From assembly GCA_020249125.1 (NCBI GenBank), contig JADCGG010000089.1:1-35948 (forward strand): DNA of 35,948 bases, read 5' to 3'. The DNA is from Roseomonas sp. (lineage in GTDB: Bacteria; Pseudomonadota; Alphaproteobacteria; Acetobacterales; Acetobacteraceae). Each line of letters starts with the position of its first letter. Position 1 is the stretch's first letter. Under the pieces are notes generated by a model that worked only from the letters and a program-made list of their open reading frames with translations, did not search any database and was not told the DNA's origin. Positions 7,712-16,953 of the stretch are shown here, one piece after another. The position numbers and the translations under genes were made by a program.

Positions 7712-9076
7712 TTAAACGGGCAGGGTGGCTTCGGCCAGCAAGCCACCTTCTGGCCGGTTCTTCAGCACCACATCGCCACCATGCCCGCGCAGGATATTGC
7801 GTGCGATGGTGAGCCCAAGCCCCGTGCCGCCGGTTTCGCGATTGCGGCTGGCTTCCAGGCGGCGGAAGGGGGTGAAGACAGCCTCCAACTCCGTCTCAGG
7901 AATGCCGGGCCCTTCATCGGCAATGGCAAGGCGCAGCATCCCGCCAGCTTCCTGCGTCAGGGCAAGCCGCGCCGCGCCGCCATATTTCAGCGCATTGGTC
8001 ACCAGATTGGCGATGGCCCGTTTCAGGGCGAGCGGCCTGGCGCGGATCACTAGCTTGTCCGGCCCGTCATAGCTGATCTTTTCCGCCTGATCTGGATGCG
8101 CGTCACTCGCCTCATCGGCCACGGTGCGGCAGAGGGCGGCGATATCCATCTGTGTCGCGGGTTCCGTCGCCGCATCATCCCGCGCGAAGGCCAGTGTCGC
8201 GCCGATCATCGCTTCCATCTCATCCAGATCGGCGAGCATTTTGCGCCGCTGCTCATCATCATCCATGAATTCGGCGCGCAGTTTCAGCCGCGTGATGGGC
8301 GTGCGCAAATCATGTCCGATGGCGGCCAGCATCTGCGTGCGATCCGCGACAAAAAGCCTGATGCGCGCAGCCATTTCATTGAAGGCGCGCGCGGCGGTGG
8401 CAACTTCCATCGGGCCATTTTCCGAAAGCGGCGGTGCATTCACATCGCGCCCGAGCCTATTCGCCGCTTCCGCCAGCAGCCGCACCGGGCGCATCAGCCG
8501 CGCCACCGCCCAAAGGATCAGCAACACGGCGGCGAGCGTCATGCCGAAAAACGCCGCAAGGAAAGTATCCGAATGCCAAGGCCGCGGCGGCGGCAGGGAG
8601 GCGCGCAGATTGAGCCAAGGCCCATCTGGCAGGCGGAGCGACGCCGCAAACCCCGCCGAGCCCAATTCCGCAATGCGTATTTCGCGCGGGCGCAAGCGTG
8701 GCGGGCCAGAGGCCAAAAGATCAAGCCGGAACAGACGCAATATATGCGGCGAAACAGGCGGGGCGCCAACGCGCACAATCGGCGCCAGATCCAAATCCAC
8801 CGTCAGCCCTTCCGGCAGATCAAGATCGGCAATGATTTGCGCGCGCCGATCAGGCGCTGTCAGCACCGCAGCGCGCCAGGCGCCAAGGCTGCGCCCCGCA
8901 ATTTCACGCGCCTGCACAAAACGCTGCAAATCCACGCGATCCAGGGCATGGATGGTGAGCCCCGCTGCCTGCACGAGCATGAGTGCGACAATCAGCGCAA
9001 CGGCGGTCCGCCCACCAAGGCTGCCAGGCCACCAGCGCCGCCGCGGGGGCGGGGCGACAGGGGCTGCTTCAGCCAC
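7712..9076 (-). CDS. Sensor histidine kinase (EnvZ-like, HAMP + HisKA + HATPase)
   Basis: 'AAIGHDLRTPITRLKLRAEF' H-box; 'NLVTNALKYG' N-box; 'DEGPGIP', 'GGTGLGLTIARN'. Confidence 0.93.
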   Translation of the reverse strand: MAEAAPVAPPPRRRWWPGSLGGRTAVALIVALMLVQAAGLTIHALDRVDLQRFVQAREIAGRSLGAWRAAVLTAPDRRAQIIADLDLPEGLTVDLDLAPIVRVGAPPVSPHILRLFRLDLLASGPPRLRPREIRIAELGSAGFAASLRLPDGPWLNLRASLPPPRPWHSDTFLAAFFGMTLAAVLLILWAVARLMRPVRLLAEAANRLGRDVNAPPLSENGPMEVATAARAFNEMAARIRLFVADRTQMLAAIGHDLRTPITRLKLRAEFMDDDEQRRKMLADLDEMEAMIGATLAFARDDAATEPATQMDIAALCRTVADEASDAHPDQAEKISYDGPDKLVIRARPLALKRAIANLVTNALKYGGAARLALTQEAGGMLRLAIADEGPGIPETELEAVFTPFRRLEASRNRETGGTGLGLTIARNILRGHGGDVVLKNRPEGGLLAEATLPV

Positions 9077-9788
9077 GATCTACCGTGGTGGCCAGCACAT
9101 AGCCGCCGCCACGCACGGTCTTGATCAAGGCGGGGTTGCGGCCATCATCTTCCAGGCGGCGCCGAAGACGTGATACCGCGACATCAATGGCGCGATCATA
9201 AGGGCCCGCTTGCCGCCCGCGCAGCAAATCCATCAGCATATCGCGCGTCAGCACGCGATTGGGCCGATCGAGCAATACCAGCAGCAATTCATATTCGCCC
9301 CCGGTCAAGGGAACTTCCACCCCATCGGGGTTGAGCAAGCGCCGGCGCGTGGGTTCCAATGTCCAGCCGGAAAACTTGATCACCTTGGCGGGTGGTTCCT
9401 TGGCCGCGGTGCCATCGCCAGAGGCACGGCGCAACACGGCGCGGATGCGTGCCAGCAATTCGCGCGGGTTGAAGGGCTTTGCCAAATAATCATCAGCGCC
9501 GAGTTCAAGCCCCACGATGCGATCCGTCTCCTCACCCATTGCGGTCAGGATCACGATTGGTACATCGGATTGGGTACGCAGCCAGCGCGCAAAATCAAGC
9601 CCCGATTCGCCCGGCATCATCAGGTCCAGCACCACCAGATGATAGCGCCCAAGCGGCCAAAGCCGGCGCGCTTCGCGGGCATCGCGTGCGGCACTCACGC
9701 GCAGGCCCTGCTTTTCCAGGAAGCGGGACAGAAGATCGCGGATTTCGCGATCATCATCAATGATCAGGATATGCGGTGCGTTTTCCAT
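9069..9788 (-). CDS. OmpR/PhoB family response regulator
   Basis: Receiver 'LIIDDDREIRDLLSRF', 'VVLDLMMPGESG', 'GADDYLAKPFNPREL'; winged helix 'YDRAIDVAVSRLRRRLEDDGRNPALIKTVRGGGYVL'. Confidence 0.95.
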   Translation of the reverse strand: MENAPHILIIDDDREIRDLLSRFLEKQGLRVSAARDAREARRLWPLGRYHLVVLDLMMPGESGLDFARWLRTQSDVPIVILTAMGEETDRIVGLELGADDYLAKPFNPRELLARIRAVLRRASGDGTAAKEPPAKVIKFSGWTLEPTRRRLLNPDGVEVPLTGGEYELLLVLLDRPNRVLTRDMLMDLLRGRQAGPYDRAIDVAVSRLRRRLEDDGRNPALIKTVRGGGYVLATTVDRG

Positions 9789-9982
9789 GCCCTGTTACAT
9801 TAGTGGTTTTTCGGTGCCATTCATCGGCCCATGTTGCGAAATGTGTCTGGCGCCGTGCCGGTTGCTATTCGTTGCACTTTGGCATGTCCGATGCCTTTTG
9901 CCAGCAATATTTCTGCCCCATCCTAAAGCGTATCGGATCAGGGCCTGACCTGCCCCCAAACTCACCCGGCCCTGTTTCCGCT

Positions 9983-10024
9983 GATGCGCCCTGGCCTTAT
10001 GCGCCGGGGCGCATCGCCTTTTTT
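9983..10024 (+). terminator. Rho-independent terminator on + strand (orphan)
   Basis: GATGCGCCC...GGGCGCATC 9-bp stem (alternative inner stem ATGCGC-CGGG-GCGCAT) followed by GCC TTTTTT; both flanking genes are on the minus strand. Confidence 0.65.
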
Positions 10025-10036
10025 CACGCCGCCATG

Positions 10037-10600
10037 TCACACTGGCTGCAAAGGGCGGAGCGGGCCAGCGGGGGCGATCACGATGATCGGATCGCCCAGG
10101 TGTAGCGCGCCGCCCTGCAGCACAATCGCCATGACGCCGGATTTACGGATCAGCCCGCCCGCAGCATCGCGCCCGAGCATCGCGCCCATCAGCCCCGGTT
10201 GGAAATGATCAAGCTGCGCGCAAGGATTGCGGAGTCCGGTGATTTCAATGATCGCCTCAGTCCCAAGACAAAGCCTTGTGCCGGCGCCAAGCGCCAGCAG
10301 ATCAAGCCCGCGCGTCGTCACATTCTCCCCAATATCGCCGGGCTTGAGCGTGAAACCTTGGGGGGCGAGTTCTTCGAAGATTTCAGCATGCAGCAAATGA
10401 AGCTGGCGCAGATTGGGCTGCGATGGATCGCGCGCGACGCGGGAGCGATGCTTTACCGTAACGCCCGCATGCGCATCGCCTTCCACGCCAAGGCCTGCGA
10501 TCAGGGTCAGGCTTTGCGCCGGCTGCTTGCTGAAGCGATGCGCGCCATCGCGGGCGAGTGCCTGGATGTAAGGTGCGGTCATGCGCGGCCTTCCGGCCAA
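10037..10600 (-). CDS. MOSC domain-containing protein
   Basis: 'GVEGDAHAGVTVKHRSRVARDPSQPNLRQLHLLHAEIFEEL...GDIGENVTTRGLDLLAL' MOSC signature. Confidence 0.88.
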   Translation of the reverse strand: MAGRPRMTAPYIQALARDGAHRFSKQPAQSLTLIAGLGVEGDAHAGVTVKHRSRVARDPSQPNLRQLHLLHAEIFEELAPQGFTLKPGDIGENVTTRGLDLLALGAGTRLCLGTEAIIEITGLRNPCAQLDHFQPGLMGAMLGRDAAGGLIRKSGVMAIVLQGGALHLGDPIIVIAPAGPLRPLQPV

Positions 10601-12228
10601 AGCGTGGCGAGCTTGCCGATCAGTCCGGCAGTTGACCCATCATGCGGCTCTTGCGCCGCCCCTGCGCTGATCTCTGGCAGGATAACGCTGGCGAGTTGCT
10701 TGCCAAGCTCCACCCCCCATTGATCGAAGGGATTGATCCCCCACAACGCGCCAAGCACCGCGACCTTGTGTTCGTAAAGCGCCACCAATTGGCCGAGGGT
10801 GAAGGCATCAAGTTGCGGCAGCAGCATCGTCACGCTTGGCCGATCACCGGGGAAAACCCGATGCGGCAATAGGCGCGTGATCTCGGCCTCTGCTGCGCCA
10901 GCCTTGTGCATTTCGGCAATGACCGCGGCGTCATCCTTGCCCATCAGCAGTGCTTCAGCTTGCGCCAGACCATTGGCGAGAAGCTTGCGATGGCTATCGG
11001 CATGGGTGTGATCCGGCCGCGCCACCAGAATGAAATCCACCGGCACGGGTGTGGTGCCCTGATGGAGCAATTGCATGAAGGAATGCTGCGCATTGGTGCC
11101 TGGTTCACCGAACACCACAGGGCCGGAAGCGCGCGCAAGCGGCGCTCCGGAAAGCACCACGCGCTTGCCAAGGCTTTCCATTTCCAATTGCTGCAAATGC
11201 GCCGGCAAGCGCGCGAGGCGTTCATCATAAGGCAGCACGGCGCGGCTTGGGTAAGCCAACCCATTCACATGCCAGACCTCAACCAAGGTAAGCAGCACGG
11301 GCAGGTTTTCGGCGAGTGGCGCGGCCTGAAAATGCTGATCCATCACGCGTGCACCAGCCAGCAGCCGCGCGAAAGCATCCCAGCCAAGCGTCAACGCCAG
11401 TGACAGCCCAATCGCACTCCAAACCGAAAACCGCCCGCCCACCCAATCGCGAAAACCAAAGACGCGCTCAGGCAAAATCCCGAAAGCGGCGGTCGCGGCC
11501 AGATTCGTGGAAAGGGCTGCCATATGCTGCGATGCACCGGCTTCACCCAGCGCCGCGCGCAGCCAATCGCGGGCCAGCGCGGCATTCGCAATGGTTTCCT
11601 GTGTGGTGAAGGTTTTGGAGGCGACCAGCACCAAGGTGCGCGTGGGATCAAGCCGCGCGGCGATTTCATCGAAGGCATGGCCATCCACATTGGCCAGATA
11701 ATGCGCGCGCAGCGGAGCGCCTTCCGTCCAAAGCGCGCGCCCCACCATGGCGGGGCCAAGATCGGAACCACCAATGCCAATATTCAGTACATCGGTGAAG
11801 CGTTCACTATTGGCGGTAAGAATGCGCCCTTCATGCAGGGCGCGGGCGAAGGCTTCCATGCGCGCACGCACCGCCAGCACTTCGGGCATGATGTCTTCGT
11901 GGCCAGCGCGAAACGCATCGCCCGCTTCGGCACGCAGCGCCATATGCAGCGCGGCGCGGCCTTCGGTTTCATTCACCGCCGCACCCGCGAAAAGCCGGGC
12001 ACGGAAGCCCGTGACATCGCGCGCTTCAGCAAGCTTCAGCAGCGCATCAAGCACGGCATCCGAAATCGCGGTTTTGGAAAAATCGAGCAGAATATCCCCC
12101 GCCTGGCGCGAAAACCGCGCGAAACGATCAGGATCAGCGGCGAAAAGCGGGCGAATTTCCGCCGCGCCAGGCCGTGCCGCCAAAGCCATCAGCGCCGCCC
12201 AGGCGGCCTCAGATTGATCCTCTGCCAT
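10579..12228 (-). CDS. pgi: Glucose-6-phosphate isomerase
   Basis: 549 aa; 'VLNIGIGGSDLGPAMV', 'ASKTFTTQETIANA', 'GEPGTNAQHSFMQLLHQGT', 'NPFDQWGVELGKQLA'. Confidence 0.96.
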   Translation of the reverse strand: MAEDQSEAAWAALMALAARPGAAEIRPLFAADPDRFARFSRQAGDILLDFSKTAISDAVLDALLKLAEARDVTGFRARLFAGAAVNETEGRAALHMALRAEAGDAFRAGHEDIMPEVLAVRARMEAFARALHEGRILTANSERFTDVLNIGIGGSDLGPAMVGRALWTEGAPLRAHYLANVDGHAFDEIAARLDPTRTLVLVASKTFTTQETIANAALARDWLRAALGEAGASQHMAALSTNLAATAAFGILPERVFGFRDWVGGRFSVWSAIGLSLALTLGWDAFARLLAGARVMDQHFQAAPLAENLPVLLTLVEVWHVNGLAYPSRAVLPYDERLARLPAHLQQLEMESLGKRVVLSGAPLARASGPVVFGEPGTNAQHSFMQLLHQGTTPVPVDFILVARPDHTHADSHRKLLANGLAQAEALLMGKDDAAVIAEMHKAGAAEAEITRLLPHRVFPGDRPSVTMLLPQLDAFTLGQLVALYEHKVAVLGALWGINPFDQWGVELGKQLASVILPEISAGAAQEPHDGSTAGLIGKLATLWPEGRA

Positions 12229-12281
12229 AAAGTGTTTCTTGCACGCCTCCGCGGCGGGACTATGGCAGATGTGCGCGTGCT

Positions 12282-13547
12282 TTAGCCATGGCGCGCCACA
12301 CGCATGGGCGCAAGAATGGCCGCACCAAGTGCGAGGAAAGCAATCACGGTCGCAATGCCCCAGGCCTGGCTGCCGGAGACCTGTGTTGCGAATGCGACCG
12401 CCGCCGGTCCCAGAAAGCCCGTGATGCGCCCGGAAAGCGCGAAAAGCCCGAAATGCGCCGTGACTTCCTGGGGCGGGGCCATATGCGCCATCAATGTGCG
12501 CGATGCCGCCTGGGCGGGCCCCATGAATAGCCCAAGCGCCAGCGCCAGCGCCCAGAACAGGGTTTTGTCATTGCTCAGCAGCAGGAAACTGCCCAGCATA
12601 ATCATGGCGCAGAGTGCGACGAGGATTGTGGTTTTGGCGCCGATCCGATCCTCAATCAGCCCAAAGCCCGCCGCCCCCAGCCCCGCCGTGACATTCATGG
12701 CAATGCCAAACAGCAGAATTTCCTCAAACCCCATGCCATGCACACCGGCGGCATAGATCGCGCCAAAAGCGAACAGCGTATTGAGGCCATCGGTATAGAA
12801 CAGCCGCGCCACCAAAAACCGCGCCATGGCAGGATGCTGTGGCAGGCCGCGCAGGATGCTGCGTGTCTCGGCCAAGCCCGCGCGCATGGCCTGAAGCAGC
12901 CCAGGGCGCGGCCCGGCAGGATCAGGCAAGGCAATCAGCACCGGCCAGCCAAATACAATGATCCACACCGCAACCAGAAGCGCCGTGGCGCGCACATGTT
13001 CTGCCGCGCCGCGATCAAGCCCAAAGGGGGACGGGTTGGGCTGAATGAACAGCACCAGCGCGAGTGCAAGACAGGCAAGCCCGCCCGCATAGCCAAGCCC
13101 CCAAGCCAGGCCCGAAAGCCGCCCCATGCGTTCTTCCGGCACCAGGCTGGGCAGCATGGCGTTGTAAAACACCGTGCCCAATTCAAAGGCGATGGTGGCG
13201 AGCCCGATGCAGATCAGCGCGTAAAGCGCATCCGCCGGATCGGGCCGCGCGAACCAGATCAAGGCGGTGAAAATCGCGGTCAACAATGTGCAAACTGCGA
13301 GCATCGCGCGCCGGCGCCGGCCTTGATCAGCAATAGCGCCCAGAATGGGCGACAGCACCGCAATGGCGAAGGCGGCGAGCGTCTGCATCCAGCCCCATTG
13401 CGCCTGGCCCGTTACCGGATCGGGCGCGATGCCTTGCGTGAAATAGGCGGCGATGACGAAGGTGGAAACCACCGTCGGAAAGCCGCTATTGGCCCAATCA
13501 TACAGCGCCCAGGCGAAAGCCTTGGTCCGGCCTGGGCGTTCAGCCAC
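12282..13547 (-). CDS. MFS transporter, UMF1-like
   Basis: 'KAFAWALYDWANSGFPTVVSTFVIAAYFTQGI', typical of the UMF1/Atg22-like MFS N-terminus. Confidence 0.82.
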   Translation of the reverse strand: MAERPGRTKAFAWALYDWANSGFPTVVSTFVIAAYFTQGIAPDPVTGQAQWGWMQTLAAFAIAVLSPILGAIADQGRRRRAMLAVCTLLTAIFTALIWFARPDPADALYALICIGLATIAFELGTVFYNAMLPSLVPEERMGRLSGLAWGLGYAGGLACLALALVLFIQPNPSPFGLDRGAAEHVRATALLVAVWIIVFGWPVLIALPDPAGPRPGLLQAMRAGLAETRSILRGLPQHPAMARFLVARLFYTDGLNTLFAFGAIYAAGVHGMGFEEILLFGIAMNVTAGLGAAGFGLIEDRIGAKTTILVALCAMIMLGSFLLLSNDKTLFWALALALGLFMGPAQAASRTLMAHMAPPQEVTAHFGLFALSGRITGFLGPAAVAFATQVSGSQAWGIATVIAFLALGAAILAPMRVARHG

Positions 13548-13552
13548 TTCGG

Positions 13553-14077
13553 CTATTCCATGATTCCCTTCGGCCCGCGCGCAATCGCAACCGCGCCGGT
13601 GCGCGAAACCTCGGCAAGGCCAATCGGGCGCATGAGTGCTACAAAGGCATCAATCTTGTCGGCATTGCCGGTCATTTCAAGCACGAAGCTTTCCGTCGTG
13701 GCATCCACCACGCGCGCGCGGAAGGCATCGGCAAGGCGCAGCACTTCCATGCGGTCTTCGCCGCGCCCAACCACCTTGATCAGCGCCAATTCGCGCGTCA
13801 GATGCGGGCCTTCGATCGTCAGGTCCGATACCTTATGCACCGGCACCAGCCGATCCAACTGTGCCTTGATCTGTTCAATCACCATCTCCGTGCCGCTGGT
13901 GACAATGGTGATGCGCGAAATCTGGCCTGTTTCATCCACCGGCGCGACCGTCAGGCTATCAATATTATAGCCGCGGCCGGAAAACAGGCCAATCACGCGC
14001 GCCAGCACGCCGGCTTCGTTTTCAACAAGGACAGCAATGGTCGCGGCGCGCGGCGCGTTCTTCATTTCGGACATCAT
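13553..14077 (-). CDS. ilvN: Acetolactate synthase small subunit
   Basis: ACT domain 'IAVLVENEAGVLARVIGLFSGRGYNIDSLTVAPVDETGQISRITIVTSG'; next to the large subunit. Confidence 0.94.
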   Translation of the reverse strand: MMSEMKNAPRAATIAVLVENEAGVLARVIGLFSGRGYNIDSLTVAPVDETGQISRITIVTSGTEMVIEQIKAQLDRLVPVHKVSDLTIEGPHLTRELALIKVVGRGEDRMEVLRLADAFRARVVDATTESFVLEMTGNADKIDAFVALMRPIGLAEVSRTGAVAIARGPKGIME

Positions 14078-14085
14078 CGCGTTCC

Positions 14086-15885
14086 TCAGACCAGAACCTT
14101 GCCTTCATCGGTGACGCCGGCAACGCCACCTTCCTGGCCGGGCGCCAGGATCATTTGATTATGCGCGGCACCCGATGGGATCATGGGGAAGCAGTTTTCA
14201 TCCTTCGCCACGCAGATATCGGCAATCACGGGCTTGTCTATCGCGATCATTTCACGGATCACGCGATCAAGATCATCAATCCCTTCCGCGCGCATGCCAA
14301 CGGCGTGGAAGCTTTCCGCGAGCTTCACAAAATCCGGCAGGGATGCCGAATAGCTTTCCGAATAGCGCCCGCCATGCAGCAATTCCTGCCATTGGCGCAC
14401 CATGCCCATATATTCATTGTTCAGAATGAATACCTTCACCGGCAGGCGATATTGCGCGAGCGTGCCCATTTCCTGAATATTCATCAGGATCGAGGCTTCG
14501 CCAGCGATATCAATCACCAGCGCATCCGGATGCGCGATCTGCACCCCCATCGCCGCCGGCAAGCCATAGCCCATGGTGCCAAGCCCGCCCGAGGTCATCC
14601 AACGATTGGGCTTGTCAAAGCCGAAATACTGCGCCGCCCACATTTGATGCTGGCCGACTTCGGTGGTGATGAAGGTCTCGCGGCCCAATTCGCGGGTGAT
14701 GTCATAAAGCCGCTTCACCGCATGTTGCGGCTTGATGATCTTGCCTTCCTGACGATAGGCGAGGCATTGCTTGCCGCGCCATTCATCAATCTGGCGCCAC
14801 CAGGCGGCAATGGCGGGCTTATCCTGCGGCGCTTCATCCGCCTTCCAGGCTTCGATCATGGCGGCCAGCACGGCGCGCGCATCGCCCACAATCGGCACAT
14901 CCACCGCGACATTCTTGTTGATGGATGAAGGATCAATATCGGCGTGGATCTTCTTCGATGTCGGCGAGAAGGCATTGAGCCGACCCGTCACGCGGTCATC
15001 GAAACGCGCGCCGATATTGAACATGACATCACAGCCATGCATCGCAAGGTTCGCTTCATAGGTGCCGTGCATCCCCAGCATGCCCAGGAATTGCGGGTCT
15101 TCCGCCGGATAGGCGCCAAGCCCCATCAGCGTATTGGTGCACGGCATGCCTGTCATGCGCACAAATTCACGGAGCAGGCGTGATGCTTCCGGCCCGGCAT
15201 TGATCACGCCGCCGCCGGCATAGACAATCGGGCGATGCGCGCGCTTCAACAGCCGCACCGCATCGCGGATGGCCTTGGCATCGGGTTCCGTGCGCGGGCG
15301 ATAGGAACGATGGCTTTGCGTGGTTGCTTCCTGATAGGGCGCCTTGTTGATCAGGATATCCTTCGGCAGATCAATCACCACCGGGCCAGGGCGGCCGGAT
15401 TTCGCGACATAGAATGCTTCATGCATCACGCGCGCCAAATCTTCGGATTTCTTGACCAGGTAATTATGCTTGGTCGCCGGGCGGGTTATGCCGGTGGTAT
15501 CGGCTTCCTGGAAGGCATCATTGCCGATCAGATGCGTCGGCACCTGCCCCGTCAGGCAGATCACCGGGATGGAATCCATCAGCGCATCCACCAAGCCCGT
15601 CACCGCATTGGTCGCACCGGGGCCAGAGGTCACCAGCACCACGCCAACCTTGCCGGTGGAACGCGCATAGCCTTCAGCGGCATGGACCGCCGCCTGTTCA
15701 TGGCGCACCAGAATGTGGCGAATGGCGTTTTGCTGGAAAATCGCGTCATAGATCGGCAGCACCGCGCCGCCCGGATAGCCGAAAATCACCTCAACGCCGT
15801 TATCCTTGAGCGCGCGCAATACCACCTCGGCACCCGAAAGGTTCAGGGCATCAGTGGCGGGCGGGGCTTGGGTCGCGGCGGACAT
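14086..15885 (-). CDS. ilvB: Acetolactate synthase large subunit
   Basis: ThDP enzyme: 'VIFGYPGGAVLPIYDAI', 'HEQAAVHAAEGYARSTGKVGVVLVTSGPGATN'; start chosen at MSAATQAPP with upstream AAGGA; the 54 further-upstream codons cross the terminator-like hairpin. Confidence 0.95.
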   Translation of the reverse strand: MSAATQAPPATDALNLSGAEVVLRALKDNGVEVIFGYPGGAVLPIYDAIFQQNAIRHILVRHEQAAVHAAEGYARSTGKVGVVLVTSGPGATNAVTGLVDALMDSIPVICLTGQVPTHLIGNDAFQEADTTGITRPATKHNYLVKKSEDLARVMHEAFYVAKSGRPGPVVIDLPKDILINKAPYQEATTQSHRSYRPRTEPDAKAIRDAVRLLKRAHRPIVYAGGGVINAGPEASRLLREFVRMTGMPCTNTLMGLGAYPAEDPQFLGMLGMHGTYEANLAMHGCDVMFNIGARFDDRVTGRLNAFSPTSKKIHADIDPSSINKNVAVDVPIVGDARAVLAAMIEAWKADEAPQDKPAIAAWWRQIDEWRGKQCLAYRQEGKIIKPQHAVKRLYDITRELGRETFITTEVGQHQMWAAQYFGFDKPNRWMTSGGLGTMGYGLPAAMGVQIAHPDALVIDIAGEASILMNIQEMGTLAQYRLPVKVFILNNEYMGMVRQWQELLHGGRYSESYSASLPDFVKLAESFHAVGMRAEGIDDLDRVIREMIAIDKPVIADICVAKDENCFPMIPSGAAHNQMILAPGQEGGVAGVTDEGKVLV

Positions 15886-15901
15886 GGTGTTTTCCTTCGT
15901 C

Positions 15902-15932
15902 AAAAAGCTGCGGCCCCGAAACAGCGGGGCCG
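15902..15932 (-). terminator. Intrinsic terminator/attenuator-like hairpin just upstream of ilvB
   Basis: Minus strand CGGCCCCG-CTGTTT-CGGGGCCG-CAGC-TTTTT; 8-bp perfect GC stem; T-run about 16 nt before the ilvB start. Confidence 0.65.
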
Positions 15933-15967
15933 AGGAAGGGGCTTCTAGACCCCGGCTGAGGGGCGCG

Positions 15968-16933
15968 TCAACGGATAAAATCAAGAAATGCGAAAAATTT
16001 GGCCGATTCACTTTCCGAAAATTGCGTGAAACCTTCAAATCGCGCATTTATGATATAGGTTTGCTCGGTCGGGGCCAGTTCGTGATGGCGGAACCAAGTC
16101 GCCTGCCGCTTGGTATATTGCCCGGTGGCGAGGATGGCGCGGGCGGAGGTTTCCCTTGCCGTCAGCCGCCCTGCCAACATGGCGGCGATTTCTGGCACGC
16201 CATGGGCGCGCATGGCGGGCAAGGCGGGGTCGAGCCCTTGGGCCAGCAGCGCTCGCACTTCTTCAACCGCGCCTGCCTGGATCATCGCTGCCCAGCGTGT
16301 CGCAATGGCGGCGCGCAGCCTGTCGCGCGGTGGGTCGAGCAGAAGGGCGGCAAAGCGCCAAGGCGCCGGTGCGGCGCTGGCTTCCGCCTGCCACGCCGCA
16401 ATGCCCCGCCCCGTGCCGCGCCAGACCTCATAAGCGCGGGCGATGCGCTGGCTGTCGCTCGGCCTAAGCCGCGCTGCCGAGGTCGGGTCCAGCGTCGCCA
16501 GCCTTGCATGGAGCGCCGCAGGGCCTTCTTCGGCCAAAAGGCGCCGGGCTTCCTCCCGCGCGGGCGCCGGGATTGGGGGGATGGCGGCCAGCCCTTGGGT
16601 TAGCGCGGCGCAATACATGCCGGTGCCACCGCAAATGATCGGCAGCCGCCCTGCCGCGCGGGCTTGCTCCATCGCCACCAGCGCCGCATCGCGCCACCAG
16701 GCGACAGAGGCGGCCTCAGCCGCCGGGCGCACGCCATAAAGCAGATGTGGCATGCGCGCTTCTTCCTCGGCGCTTGGGCGTGCGGTGATGATGCGCAGCT
16801 CTCGGTAAAGCTGCATGCTATCGGCGTTGATGATGGTGCCGCCGAGGCGTTCAGCGATTTCCAATGCGAGGGCGGATTTGCCTGAAGCAGTAGGGCCGAC
16901 AACGAACAAAGCGAGAGGTTGAATCTCGTTCAT
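15968..16933 (-). CDS. miaA: tRNA dimethylallyltransferase
   Basis: 'LFVVGPTASGKSALALEIAERLGGTIINADSMQLYRELRIITARPS', 'PLIICGGTGMY'-like region, 'GQYTKRQATWFRHH'. Alternative start at 16951. Confidence 0.94.
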   Translation of the reverse strand: MNEIQPLALFVVGPTASGKSALALEIAERLGGTIINADSMQLYRELRIITARPSAEEEARMPHLLYGVRPAAEAASVAWWRDAALVAMEQARAAGRLPIICGGTGMYCAALTQGLAAIPPIPAPAREEARRLLAEEGPAALHARLATLDPTSAARLRPSDSQRIARAYEVWRGTGRGIAAWQAEASAAPAPWRFAALLLDPPRDRLRAAIATRWAAMIQAGAVEEVRALLAQGLDPALPAMRAHGVPEIAAMLAGRLTARETSARAILATGQYTKRQATWFRHHELAPTEQTYIINARFEGFTQFSESESAKFFAFLDFIR

Positions 16934-16953
16934 GGCGCGGGCATAGCCCATAC

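Noticed and set aside
8096-9173. 342- and 349-aa + strand ORFs opposite the histidine kinase
   Set aside because: Two overlapping shadow frames over a clear HisKA/HATPase gene.
12738-13970. 410-aa + strand ORF opposite the UMF1-type MFS and ilvN genes
   Set aside because: Antisense shadow ORF crossing two real genes; composition (Arg/Gln/His-rich) is not protein-like.
15235-15948. 237-aa + strand ORF opposite ilvB
   Set aside because: Shadow ORF over a highly conserved ThDP enzyme; Arg/His-rich translation.
15886-16047. 54-codon N-terminal extension of IlvB in the ORF track
   Set aside because: It runs through the terminator-like hairpin and the miaA 3' end; the downstream ATG has a proper AAGGA and matches the usual IlvB N-terminus.
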